Source: Anabaena sp. UHCC 0187 | GTDB lineage: Bacteria; Cyanobacteriota; Cyanobacteriia; Cyanobacteriales; Nostocaceae | NCBI RefSeq assembly: GCF_009712035.1 | Contig: NZ_VILB01000003.1 | Coordinates: 186,001-250,000 of the forward strand | Length of the DNA stretch: 64,000 bases | Direction: 5' to 3' | Shown: one piece after another, positions 36,224 to 45,230 of the stretch | How the letters are laid out: each line of letters begins with the position of its first letter | Numbering within the stretch: position 1 is the first letter of the stretch | Position numbers and translations under genes: made by a program | Notes under the pieces: model-generated | Database searches by the model: none | Told to the model about the DNA's origin: nothing | Seen by the model: only the letters and a program-made list of their open reading frames with translations

Positions 36224-36704
36224 AAAATAATAAGCAATATGAGCGCGGGTATAGCCAGAAACACAATTTCAGCAGTAAGATTCCCAAATTTTAGGCGATC
36301 ACCCTCTTGCAAAAAGTATCCGCTCAATAAGAAGGGGTAGACTACCATATTGATAACAATTTTGCTCCTGCTGCATTTGAGGGTTGTCATTGTGCTATTT
36401 ACGCCAGATTATTGAGCAATTACTGCAAAAATACCTGATGTCCGGGAATCCTTTCCCAATCTTCTGCACCTCCATAAACTACTAAATTTGGGAACCTTGC
36501 CATTAACTTCTCATTCCTACCTACATGATCATAATAATGGTGGGTGTTAAAAATTGCTACTAACTTTGCTCCCATTTCCGGAATTTGCTGTAATATGGGT
36601 TAAGACTCCGCTGGATCAACTATAGCTACAATATTTTCTTTGCTATCATGTAGCAAAAATATATAGTTGTCTGATAGGGCTGCAAGATGGGCTACTTCTA
36701 TCAC
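36224..36704 (-). pseudogene. Decayed partial second copy of gloB
   Basis: The minus strand from GTG at 36704 reads a GloB N-terminus ([25 protein letters not shown]) and then a stop at codon 35 (36602-36600). Beyond it the same frame continues [21 protein letters not shown], in which THHHGDH has become THHYYDH, losing a metal ligand. A 108-bp element interrupts the copy, and similarity ends near 36224, corresponding to about codon 121 of the intact gene. The AGGAGGTAGAT ribosome site before GTG is still good. Certainly not a working enzyme. Confidence 0.9.
36308..36431. mobile_element. 108-bp MITE with 8-bp target duplication
   Basis: The direct repeat TGCAAAAA at 36308-36315 and 36424-36431 flanks a 108-bp insert (36316-36423). 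Its ends GTATCCGCTCAATAA and (complement) GTAATTGCTCAATAA match at 12 of 15 positions. The intact gloB has a single TGTAAAAATACC at the same site, so the insertion is proven by comparison. GTA ends and 8-bp duplications recall IS66-type elements, which is an inference. No coding capacity. Confidence 0.85.
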
Positions 36705-36736
36705 ATCTACCTCCTTAAACTAGATTGATTGTACTT

Positions 36737-37663
36737 ATGTTGGTAATATCCGCAAAATCGGGACAATTAGGCAATAGATTATTATTGTTTGCTAATTTTA
36801 TAGCTTTTGCTATCAAAAATAACTATAAAGTAGTAAATCCTGCCTTTGAGGAGTATGCAGAATTTTTTCATTCTACTGAGCGAAACTTTCTTTGTTGTTA
36901 TCCTCCTTTAGCATTTCCTTTGCCTAGTAATAAACGACTAAGAAGTTACTACTATCAATTTAATTGTTATTTAAGCAATAGTGGTTTATTTAAAAAAATT
37001 AATATCCCAAGAGATAAACCTTTCAATTGGAGTAATAGTTATAATATATGCCAACAAATAAATCCCCATGCAATTAACTTTTTTCAAGGTTGGCTATTTC
37101 GAGATGGATGGTTTATAGAAGATATCGCCAATCTTCGTCAATATGCAGATACTATTCGTACTTATTTTCGACCTTTGCCAAAGTATCAATCAAATATAGC
37201 AAATCTTATCTCCAAGATTCGCCACCACTCTGATGTTATCATTGGAGTACATATTCGCCAAGGAGATTATCAATCTCATCAGGATGGCAGATATTTCTAT
37301 ACAGTTAAGCAATATGTAAAAGTAATGGAGACTGTTAAAAAACTTTTTGCTAACAAAAAAGTTACTTTTTTAATTTGTTCAAATGAAAATCAAACTCCAG
37401 ATAACTTCCAAAATCTCTCTTATGTTTATGGTAATAATCATATAATTGAGGATATGTATTCTTTAGCTGAATGTGATTATATAATTGGACCTCCTAGTAC
37501 TTATACAATGTGGGCATCTTTTTATGGAGAAAAGCCTTTATATATGATTAGAGATGTTAATAAATCTTTAACAATACAAGATTTCGTTCAATTCGACCAA
37601 TGGCAAGGAATTTTCTATGCCAATGAAGACTGGAGTAAGAATTCCTGGGAATGGATACATTAA
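36737..37663 (+). CDS. GT11-like alpha-1,2-fucosyltransferase
   Basis: A 308-residue protein from the ATG at 36737 (a TTG at 36725 is also in frame). Seen: the N-terminal SGQLGNRLLLFANFIAFA and the donor-binding motif VHIRQGDYQ (172-180), which corresponds to the HxRRGDY motif of GT11/GT-B fucosyltransferases with Gln in place of one Arg. Near the end, DMYSLAECDYIIGPPSTYTMWASFYG is the typical C-terminal block. The acceptor is unknown. It starts a rightward run of glycosyltransferase genes. Fucose transfer is inferred from the motif. Confidence 0.8.
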   Translation: MLVISAKSGQLGNRLLLFANFIAFAIKNNYKVVNPAFEEYAEFFHSTERNFLCCYPPLAFPLPSNKRLRSYYYQFNCYLSNSGLFKKINIPRDKPFNWSNSYNICQQINPHAINFFQGWLFRDGWFIEDIANLRQYADTIRTYFRPLPKYQSNIANLISKIRHHSDVIIGVHIRQGDYQSHQDGRYFYTVKQYVKVMETVKKLFANKKVTFLICSNENQTPDNFQNLSYVYGNNHIIEDMYSLAECDYIIGPPSTYTMWASFYGEKPLYMIRDVNKSLTIQDFVQFDQWQGIFYANEDWSKNSWEWIH

Positions 37664-37697
37664 ATACATTTAAGTAAAAATCAGCACAAAACTTATT

Positions 37698-38537
37698 ATG
37701 AAATCAAATAGAGGATTTATCACAATTCTGACAGGTCTTTACTCTTTCCAAGATTGCATTCATTTTTTAGCAGCAGTAAGAAAGTTTCATCAAGAGCCGA
37801 TTATTATTTTAATTGACCGTATTCCAAAGGTTCTCTATCCTTTATTGACAGCTTTTAAAAATATTAAGCTAAAGCCTGCACCTGCACATGAAAATACAGT
37901 TTTATCATCACGATATGCCAAAGTATCTTTATATGAATACTCAGAATTTGATCAAACAATTTACTTGGACTCAGATATTTGTTTACTCTCTGATATCAAG
38001 AATGTTTTTGATTATTTAGATGAATATGATTTTTTATTAACAGAAGATGTTCAACCTTCCATTGTTAAAGCTACTAACTTATTACGAGGAAATCAACAAG
38101 AGCTTTTACCCCATGTATTAACAATTTTGCAGTCAGTCGGTCTACCACTAGAAGCAGATAATGTCCAGTACAATAGTGGTGTTATGGCTTTTAAAAAAAA
38201 CGATATTAACGAGCTATTGTTTGATGAATATAGACGTTATTTTGAAATTATTACAAATAACCAAGATAAATTGTTACTCAGAGATCAAGGGGCTTTTGCC
38301 TCTGCAATAGCTTCTGTAAAACCAAACATAAAAGTCCTACCACCTACTTATAATTATTTAAGTCAATGGGACAAAGCTTATCATATTAACGAACCTATAA
38401 AAGTTCTACATTGTACATATCCTTATCGCCCCCAATATGCTAAAGATATTACTCGCTCTGTTTATACAAGAGTATTTGATAAAATTGCTCCCCTATTTTT
38501 ACCCAATCAAATTACAAATCCTTGGCGGAAAAAATAA
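37698..38537 (+). CDS. GT8-like glycosyltransferase
   Basis: A 279-residue protein with a GT-A fold pattern. Seen: FITILTGLYSFQDCIHFLAAVRKF at the front, FDQTIYLDSDICLLSDI with the DxD metal motif at 91-93, YNSGVMAFKK, and a C-terminal KVLHCTYPYRPQYA where the His may bind metal as in GT8 enzymes. It is similar in layout to the two later proteins at 43182 and 44213 but not closely alike. Substrates are unknown. Located 34 nt after the GT11-like gene, in the same run. Confidence 0.75.
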   Translation: MKSNRGFITILTGLYSFQDCIHFLAAVRKFHQEPIIILIDRIPKVLYPLLTAFKNIKLKPAPAHENTVLSSRYAKVSLYEYSEFDQTIYLDSDICLLSDIKNVFDYLDEYDFLLTEDVQPSIVKATNLLRGNQQELLPHVLTILQSVGLPLEADNVQYNSGVMAFKKNDINELLFDEYRRYFEIITNNQDKLLLRDQGAFASAIASVKPNIKVLPPTYNYLSQWDKAYHINEPIKVLHCTYPYRPQYAKDITRSVYTRVFDKIAPLFLPNQITNPWRKK

Positions 38538-38557
38538 CATAATTAAAAGTAGGAATT

Positions 38558-39745
38558 ATGGTCAAAATACACAATAAATTAAAAGGTAGATTAAAAATTT
38601 CCTTACTAGTATGGAACTTATCTACAAATGATGGTTTTATTCGTGCATCACTATTACAAAAAGCCTTAGAACAACTAGGACATACAACCGAAATATTAGG
38701 CTTTTTATTCAATGAAAATTTATATTCAGCTATTCCCCAGGAAACAGCATTATTTTCGGTAAATGGAGCAAACTATCCCAAATTTTTGGTCAATGCCGCT
38801 AAATTATTACATCATATTGATGGCGATATTATTTATGCAATTAAACCCCAACCAGCAAGTTTTGGCATAGCCATCTGCAAGAAATTATATAGTCGTAAAC
38901 CCATAATTTTGGATATAGACGATTGGGAAATGAGTTGGTATGGTGGTGATGAGTGGGTTTATCAACCAACATTAAAACAACTAGCTAGAGATATAATTAA
39001 ACAAAATGGTGCATTAAGAGTTCCCCATCATCCATTGTATATTAAATGGATGGAAAAATTAATAAATCAAGCTGATGCTGTCACAGTACACAATGAATTT
39101 TTACAGCAACGTTTTGGTGGTGTCTATGTTCCTAATGGTAAAGATATCAACTTATTTAATCCTGCTAATTACAATGTAGAAGAAAGTAGAAAAAGATATG
39201 GTTTATCTAATTATCGGATCTTAATGTTTCCCGGCGCACCTAGACCCTATAAAGGTTTAGAAGATGTATTAATAGCACTAGATAAAATTAATCAGCCAGA
39301 CTTAAAACTTGTCATAGTTGGAGGCAGTCCTTATGATAATTATGATGCAGAATTACAACAAAAATGGGGAAAATGGATCATACAATTACCTCAATATCCT
39401 ATTGATGTCATGCCTAATGTAGTAGCTGCTGCCCATATTATTGTTATTCCTCAAAAAAACACCCCTACTACCTTAGCCCAATTCCCTTTAAAATTAACTG
39501 ATGGTATGGCCATGGGTAAACCAATTTTAGCCACCAAAGTAGGCGATATTCCCAGTATTTTAGCAGAAACAGGATATTTAGTTGATCCTAGTAGTCCTGA
39601 ACAAATTGCGGATCAAATTCAACTGATATTTGCTGATTTAGAACAAGCGGAGGAAAGAGGAAAAAAAGCAAGAGTAAGATGTGTTGAAAAATATAGTTTA
39701 GAAACTATGGCTTCTACACTTAATGAAGTCATTTCCCGCTTGTAA
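38558..39745 (+). CDS. Glycosyltransferase family 4
   Basis: A 395-residue GT-B retaining glycosyltransferase. Seen: an N-domain with NDGFIRASLLQKALEQLGHTTE, DIIYAIKPQPASFGIAI and DIDDWEMSWYGGDEW, and the C-domain block MFPGAPRPYKGLEDVLIAL, VVAAAHIIVIPQKN and the donor-binding FPLKLTDGMAMGKPILATKVGDIPSIL with an acidic E/D-x7 pattern. It most likely adds a hexose to a lipid-linked surface glycan. The gene follows the GT8-like one after 20 nt, so they probably share a transcript. Confidence 0.88.
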   Translation: MVKIHNKLKGRLKISLLVWNLSTNDGFIRASLLQKALEQLGHTTEILGFLFNENLYSAIPQETALFSVNGANYPKFLVNAAKLLHHIDGDIIYAIKPQPASFGIAICKKLYSRKPIILDIDDWEMSWYGGDEWVYQPTLKQLARDIIKQNGALRVPHHPLYIKWMEKLINQADAVTVHNEFLQQRFGGVYVPNGKDINLFNPANYNVEESRKRYGLSNYRILMFPGAPRPYKGLEDVLIALDKINQPDLKLVIVGGSPYDNYDAELQQKWGKWIIQLPQYPIDVMPNVVAAAHIIVIPQKNTPTTLAQFPLKLTDGMAMGKPILATKVGDIPSILAETGYLVDPSSPEQIADQIQLIFADLEQAEERGKKARVRCVEKYSLETMASTLNEVISRL

Positions 39746-39830
39746 GTATTCAGAAACCGTGAATTTTAGGATCAATTCAGGAGTAATATACCGATAGGTC
39801 TGATTCTAGCTGGAGAGACTCAGAAATTTG

Positions 39831-39863
39831 GAGATGATTGACTTACACTGATTTAATCATCTC
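39831..39863 (+). terminator. Hairpin between the GT4 and ABC exporter genes
   Basis: GAGATGATT (39831-39839) and AATCATCTC (39855-39863) pair perfectly with a 15-nt loop. No U-run follows. It may divide the glycosyltransferase island into two transcripts. Confidence 0.4.
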
Positions 39864-39926
39864 TGGCAACCAGAAATTATTTTATAACCAATGTTAAAAA
39901 TTAGTAAATTCTAATCAAACTACCCA

Positions 39927-42176
39927 ATGTCTAACAGCAAAGTATTAATAATAAAATTTGCTAAACCTTATCCATTCAGGATATTTTTTACAATCTTACT
40001 TGGATTTTCAGGCGCTCTATTCAATGGTGTAGGTACGGCACTAATTGTCCCAATTGTTCTAAAAATTGTGGGTCAGTCTGTGGATTTAAAAGGCGCTCCG
40101 CCGATTATTCAAGCAGTTATAACTCCCTTTGATAATATTCCAGATAACTACCGTCTATGGATGATGGCTGGAGCAATTATCTTCACAATAGGTCTAAAAA
40201 ATTTAGCTAACTATTTGAGTAGTTTGGTATCTAGTTCCCTCAGTCGAACTTTGACATCAGACATGAGAGAAGCTGGTTTGAAATTATTACTGGAAATTGA
40301 CATAGATTATTACACCAAAATGAAAGTTGGTGATTTAATAAACAGTCTGGGTGGAGAAATTGGTCGGGCTGCTAGTGCTATAAGCATGATCATAAAATTG
40401 ATCATTATTATAATTACAATTTTGGTTTTTGCAGCTTTATTACTGTCAATTTCCTGGCAATTGACCATTGCTTCGACAATTTTACTGTCTTTTGTTACCC
40501 TAGTAAATCAGTACATAATTTACCGTTCTAGAGGTTTTGGTAAACAGCTTTCAGAACTGTCTAAATCTTATTCCATTGCGTTAATGGAAATACTCAATGG
40601 CATTCGGTTAGTCAAGTCAACTGGGAACGAAGAAAAAGAATATCAACGAATTTCTCAGCTAATTCGTAAGCGAGAACAAGCAGATTTTCAATCTCAGATA
40701 AATTCTGAGGCAATTGCGCCAATCAGTGAGGTGACAGGTATTATGTCCTTAATGCTGATTGTAGTCATAGGGCGCACCTTATTTGCCGACCAAATTGCTT
40801 CATTATCAGCAGTTTTAATCACATATTTATTATTATTGCTGCGACTACTACCATTTATTTCTCAGTTAAATTCAATTCGTAGTAGCTTTGCTAATACTTC
40901 TTCTAGTGTGGATATTGTTGCTGATTTTTTAAGATATGATAATAAACCGTTGATGCAAAACGGCAAAATTCCTTATGATAAATTACAAAAGGGAATACAT
41001 TTTAATCATCTTTGTTTTTCCTATCCTAATCATAAGAATTTAGTCCTTCAGGACGTAGATTTATATTTACCACGAGGCACTACTTTAGCTTTAGTAGGTG
41101 GTTCAGGTGCAGGTAAATCAACAATGGCATACCTATTACCCAGATTTTATGACCCCACATCTGGTTCTATTACCCTAGATGGCAGAGATTTACAGGAGTT
41201 TGATTTGAAATCAGTCCGTAAATCAATGGGAATTGTCAGTCAAGATACGTTTCTTTTTAATGACTCTGTGCGAAGTAATATTGCCTATGCTAAGATAGAT
41301 GCTAGTGATGAGGAGATTATTACAGCCTCAAAACGTGCTAATGCCTATGAATTTATTAGTAAATTACCCCAAGGATTCGATACAATGATCGGCGATCGCG
41401 GTGTAATGTTATCAGGGGGACAAAGACAAAGATTAGCGATCGCTCGCGCACTTTTACAAAATCCAGAAATTCTGATTTTAGATGAAGCTACCAGTGCTTT
41501 AGATACAGTTTCTGAACGTTTAGTACAAGCTGCACTTGATGAACTCAGTCGAGATCGTACCACCTTAGTTATTGCTCACCGACTCTCTACGGTCCGTAAA
41601 GCTGATCAAATTGCTGTTTTAGATCAAGGTTGTGTAGTCGAGATAGGAACTCACGATGAACTTTTACAAAAAGGTGGTTACTACGCTAACCTCTACTCAA
41701 TGCAGTTTGCGAATAAGCCAGAAAAAACTGGAAAACGTAATCAAAGTTTACTCCGGATATCCTATGAAATTCGTACACAATTAAACTCCATGATTGGCTT
41801 AATTCAACTATTAATTGATGATCTAGTAGACGATTCTCAAGAGCGTGAAGAATTAATAGAAGAATCCTACAAATCAGTATGGAGAATTCTCAACACCATT
41901 GATGTGTTTGATGATGTGATCAACAAACAAATGAAAGAAGGATTAGTGACATTTGCAGAGCAGAATCGCAGTAGCATCACATCTCCTTATCACAACTTCA
42001 ATAGCATATTTGAAGAATTTCGTACTTGCCTAAATCCGGTATTTACTAACTTACGCATCATGGAAAACAATATGATAGAAAATCCCGAATCACAGAATCA
42101 GGTTTTTATAGAAGCTAATGATTCTGCCATATATCTGCTCAAAAATTTAGAAAAACTTGAAGCAAGTATTAATTAA
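39927..42176 (+). CDS. ABC exporter with C-terminal HisKA-like domain
   Basis: A 749-residue half-transporter of the MsbA/HepA type that should dimerise to export a lipid-linked or envelope glycan. Order: six-helix membrane domain (about 15-320), ATPase (about 345-580) with GGSGAGKST, signature LSGGQRQRLAIARAL, ILILDEATSALD and the H-loop IAHRLST. After residue 590 is an unusual tail of about 150 residues. It starts SLLRISYEIRTQLNSMIGL, which matches the histidine kinase H-box (SHELRTPLNSIIG) with the phospho-His changed to Tyr613; no kinase ATPase follows. Resemblance to HepA of heterocyst envelope islands is an inference. Confidence 0.9.
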   Translation: MSNSKVLIIKFAKPYPFRIFFTILLGFSGALFNGVGTALIVPIVLKIVGQSVDLKGAPPIIQAVITPFDNIPDNYRLWMMAGAIIFTIGLKNLANYLSSLVSSSLSRTLTSDMREAGLKLLLEIDIDYYTKMKVGDLINSLGGEIGRAASAISMIIKLIIIIITILVFAALLLSISWQLTIASTILLSFVTLVNQYIIYRSRGFGKQLSELSKSYSIALMEILNGIRLVKSTGNEEKEYQRISQLIRKREQADFQSQINSEAIAPISEVTGIMSLMLIVVIGRTLFADQIASLSAVLITYLLLLLRLLPFISQLNSIRSSFANTSSSVDIVADFLRYDNKPLMQNGKIPYDKLQKGIHFNHLCFSYPNHKNLVLQDVDLYLPRGTTLALVGGSGAGKSTMAYLLPRFYDPTSGSITLDGRDLQEFDLKSVRKSMGIVSQDTFLFNDSVRSNIAYAKIDASDEEIITASKRANAYEFISKLPQGFDTMIGDRGVMLSGGQRQRLAIARALLQNPEILILDEATSALDTVSERLVQAALDELSRDRTTLVIAHRLSTVRKADQIAVLDQGCVVEIGTHDELLQKGGYYANLYSMQFANKPEKTGKRNQSLLRISYEIRTQLNSMIGLIQLLIDDLVDDSQEREELIEESYKSVWRILNTIDVFDDVINKQMKEGLVTFAEQNRSSITSPYHNFNSIFEEFRTCLNPVFTNLRIMENNMIENPESQNQVFIEANDSAIYLLKNLEKLEASIN

Positions 42177-42220
42177 AAAATAGCAACATAGAATTACATA
42201 ATCCATCTCATTCATAAAGT

Positions 42221-43189
42221 ATGACTCAAAAAAATATTAAAACTGTTAGCATGATTAGTAGCTATAGCAATCTTAATAAAAGAGGAGATTGGCTATGGCA
42301 ACAAACCCCAAATCAATTTGGGATTTGGGAAAATATCCAAATGCAAGCATTAGCAGAAGAACCAGATTTTCTATTGATGTACCAGTTTGATTTTCCCCAA
42401 CCATCACCACAACCATCTTTATTAGATCGTCTACGGAAGCGGCAACGAAAACCAGAAATTAACGTTAATTCTCTTCTGCGTGGAGTGAGCCAAGAGAGAA
42501 TAATTTATTTAATGAGAGAACCACCTCTAGATGAAGTGCTAGCAGCACATAAAAGAGTTTATAAAGAAGCTGAAAAATATTGTGGTTATGTTTCCGGTCC
42601 CGATGACTTTGCTCCTATTCCTGAATATATGCCTGCAATTTGGTATCATGCAAATTCATTCCGGGAATTAAATGAAATGCCCCCTCCCGAAAAAGTATCC
42701 CCATGTAGTTGGATCACTTCTGGCATTAGTCGCACTGTCAACCATCGCCAGCGTTTAAACTTTTTACAATTATTACAAAATAGCAATATTCCCATTGATT
42801 TTTACGGACGAAATTTACCATCATGGTCGAGAGACTCTGGTGAACTAGGCAACAAATGGCACGGAATGTCACCCTACTATTACAACCTAGCTATAGAAAA
42901 CTATGCCGATAATGATTGGTATGTCAGCGAGAAACTTTGGGATAGTTTATTAGCTTGGTGTTTGCCAATTTATTATGGTGGTTCAGCAGCAGATAAATTA
43001 TTACCCTCTGGTAGTTTTTTAAGATTACCTAGTTTGGATGAAAAAGGAATTGCTTACATTAAAGAAGTTACAGCTAATCCCGATGCTTGGCACGATGCTA
43101 AAGAGGCGATCGCTGAAGCTAGACAAATCATTTTACACAAATTAAATCTCCTTAATTGGTTATCTGAATTTACCAAAAAATATGAATAA
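42221..43189 (+). CDS. GT10-like alpha-1,3-fucosyltransferase
   Basis: A 322-residue protein. The C-terminal half has the GT10 donor-binding block: AIENYADNDWYVSEKLWDS followed by LLAWCLPIYYGG, very close to the family consensus 'EN...DYVTEKLxxALxxGxVPIYxG'. Before it are PIDFYGRNLPSW and SYSNLNKRGDWLW. Such enzymes add fucose or a similar sugar from a GDP-sugar. The acceptor is unknown. Its 3' end overlaps the next gene by 8 nt, so the two are translationally coupled. Confidence 0.85.
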   Translation: MTQKNIKTVSMISSYSNLNKRGDWLWQQTPNQFGIWENIQMQALAEEPDFLLMYQFDFPQPSPQPSLLDRLRKRQRKPEINVNSLLRGVSQERIIYLMREPPLDEVLAAHKRVYKEAEKYCGYVSGPDDFAPIPEYMPAIWYHANSFRELNEMPPPEKVSPCSWITSGISRTVNHRQRLNFLQLLQNSNIPIDFYGRNLPSWSRDSGELGNKWHGMSPYYYNLAIENYADNDWYVSEKLWDSLLAWCLPIYYGGSAADKLLPSGSFLRLPSLDEKGIAYIKEVTANPDAWHDAKEAIAEARQIILHKLNLLNWLSEFTKKYE

Positions 43190-44201
43190 AACAATGAAAA
43201 ATGGAATCTATACACTGGCTAATGATTATGTTTACAACCAACTGGTTGCCCTACTCAATAGCATAGAAATCAATGCTGGTGAAAATGTCCCAGTATGCGT
43301 AATTGCCTACAACGATCAGATAGATAAAGTACAAGCAGAAATAGCAAAAAGGCCAAATGTCACCTTATTAAATGATCCAGAAATCTTTGCTCGTTGGGAA
43401 GAATTTTCTCTCAAAGTATGGGAATCTCATCCCACAGCTATTCAAAATTGGCAAAAAAAAGGTATTAAGAAATTTTACCGTGTGGGAGAAAATAGACGAT
43501 ATTGTGCATTTGATCCAGAAAGTAACTTTGAAAAATTTATTTATTTGGATGCCGATACATTAGTCATGCAACCCTTAGACTTTGTTTTTGCACAATTAGA
43601 TCATTATGATTTTGTAGTCTATGACTTTCAATATAAAGATCCTAGTCATATCTATAACTTATCTTCTCCGAAGCTCCTAGAAACATTTAGTCAAGAAAGA
43701 ATTAATTCAGAAATATTTTGCTCAGGATTCTATGCATCTAACAGAGGAGTATTTCCACCTGCACAAAGAGATTGGATAATATCTGAATTGAATACAGGAG
43801 AATCAGATATTTTATATATGTCTGCTCCTAATCAATCTGTTCTCAATTATATGAGAATGAAGAATAATGTTTCTTTTTATAATTTTGCCCTCAATTTACC
43901 TACTGGAAAAGCAACAGGTTGTTCAGTATCATCGCCTCATTTTGAAGTTAAAAATAATCTTGTTTATGATGGAGGGAATCTCTTAACCTATCTGCACTAT
44001 ATTGGCTTATCTTCCAAAATATTTAATCAAGTTTGTGCTGGAGAAAATATTGATTTTCCTTACCGGGATCTTTTCTTGCACTATCGTTATTTGCACGAAC
44101 CAGAACAACGACCAAAATTTACAACTAAACCAAAGGCTTATGATGCTCCTCCCAGTTTAGGAACACGAATTATCAGAAAATTAGGATTAAATAAAAAGTA
44201 G
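43182..44201 (+). CDS. Npun_R2821/Npun_R2822-type glycosyltransferase-like protein
   Basis: A 339-residue protein of a group known from Nostocales under the name Npun_R2821/Npun_R2822 family. Seen: IYTLANDYVYNQLVALLNSIEI at the front, FIYLDADTLVMQPLDFVF with the DxD motif near residue 125, SGFYASNRG, and LLTYLHYIGLSSK. These suggest a GT-A, GT8-like fold. An alternative start at 43194 is possible. It overlaps the GT10-like gene by 8 nt and is followed after 11 nt by a paralogue. The reaction is not known. Confidence 0.8.
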   Translation: MNKTMKNGIYTLANDYVYNQLVALLNSIEINAGENVPVCVIAYNDQIDKVQAEIAKRPNVTLLNDPEIFARWEEFSLKVWESHPTAIQNWQKKGIKKFYRVGENRRYCAFDPESNFEKFIYLDADTLVMQPLDFVFAQLDHYDFVVYDFQYKDPSHIYNLSSPKLLETFSQERINSEIFCSGFYASNRGVFPPAQRDWIISELNTGESDILYMSAPNQSVLNYMRMKNNVSFYNFALNLPTGKATGCSVSSPHFEVKNNLVYDGGNLLTYLHYIGLSSKIFNQVCAGENIDFPYRDLFLHYRYLHEPEQRPKFTTKPKAYDAPPSLGTRIIRKLGLNKK

Positions 44202-44212
44202 AGGATTAATTC

Positions 44213-45139
44213 ATGACTAGGGGAATTTATATTGTTGCCAATGATAAAGTTACAGAAAATGCTATTGCCTTAATCAATAGTATTCACATTTATGATCCAG
44301 AAGTCACAATTTACCTGATACCTTTTAATGATGATTATCATCAAGTAATTGATCAACTCAACAAATTACATAACGTCAGAATTTTCCCAGATTTACAACT
44401 ACTAGAAAACTTGACTAACCGCATAGGTGAAATTTTTGATCGGGATTTTTTGGCTTTACCAAACAAAATGCGTAAATTAATAGCATGGTTTGGACCATTG
44501 GAGGAGTTTATTTATATTGATACGGATATTGTAGTATTTGAAAAAATAGCTGACAATTTAGATAAACTCGCCGAAATTGACTTCTTCTGTTGTGATTATC
44601 ATCATGCTAAAGACAAGCTCAGAAATATTTTTTCTCCCCTAGTAAAAGAGCAACAAATTTTTACAGATACCCAACTAGAAGATGTTTTTAATAGTGGTTT
44701 CTGGGCTTCAAAAAAGGGTGCTATTACCGAAGAACAGTTGGATACAGCTTTGCGCGAATGTGCCACACACCGTGAATATTTTGATTTTACCGAAGGAGTG
44801 ACAGACCAACCTATTCTTAATTACCTTATTCTTAAATTAATTGCTAAACGTGGTAATCTCGTCAAAATTCCTGGTGGTGGACCGGGAAGTTGGGGAGGTT
44901 CACGTAACTTTCAACAACAAGAATATATCCTATATGACCGAGGACAAAAACTAAAATATCTCCATTGGGCAGGGATTAAAATTCAACCAGGTTGTCCCTA
45001 CTGGGAAATTTGGGAATATTATCGGAATCTGAATCCTGGTGTGCCTCCTGTGGCTATTCCCGTACCCGCAAAAAAAAGTCAGTGGCAAGAAACTGTTGAT
45101 AGTGTTAAAAATCAGTTGCATCAACTAAAAAATAAATGA
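44213..45139 (+). CDS. Second Npun_R2821/Npun_R2822-type glycosyltransferase-like protein
   Basis: A 308-residue paralogue of the preceding gene product. Shared points: GIYIVANDKVTENAIALINSIHI at the front, EFIYIDTDIVVFEKI with DxD, NSGFWASKKG, and LKYLHWAGIKI near the end. The C-terminus is a short charged helix (KKSQWQETVDSVKNQL). It closes the rightward glycan run with a strong bidirectional terminator behind it. Paired paralogues suggest two sequential sugar additions, which is an inference only. Confidence 0.8.
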   Translation: MTRGIYIVANDKVTENAIALINSIHIYDPEVTIYLIPFNDDYHQVIDQLNKLHNVRIFPDLQLLENLTNRIGEIFDRDFLALPNKMRKLIAWFGPLEEFIYIDTDIVVFEKIADNLDKLAEIDFFCCDYHHAKDKLRNIFSPLVKEQQIFTDTQLEDVFNSGFWASKKGAITEEQLDTALRECATHREYFDFTEGVTDQPILNYLILKLIAKRGNLVKIPGGGPGSWGGSRNFQQQEYILYDRGQKLKYLHWAGIKIQPGCPYWEIWEYYRNLNPGVPPVAIPVPAKKSQWQETVDSVKNQLHQLKNK

Positions 45140-45183
45140 TTAGCTATTTTGAATAAATAGTTAAAAAGAAAAATACCGAGTTT

Positions 45184-45219
45184 AAATGTAGAGATGTTTA
45201 TTAAAATATCTCTACATTT
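45184..45219. terminator. Bidirectional terminator at the end of the glycan island
   Basis: Perfect 12-bp arms AAATGTAGAGAT (45184-45195) and ATCTCTACATTT (45208-45219), with A-rich and T-rich flanks, between two convergent genes. Confidence 0.75.
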
Positions 45220-45230
45220 TCATTTTATAT

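Noticed and set aside
36202-36390. 62-residue open frame with a hydrophobic stretch
   Set aside because: It spans the MITE and decayed gloB DNA; the hydrophobic run is an out-of-frame reading of gloB text.
39746-39926. Possible riboswitch upstream of the ABC exporter
   Set aside because: Only one clear hairpin and no recognisable aptamer core; left as a hairpin.
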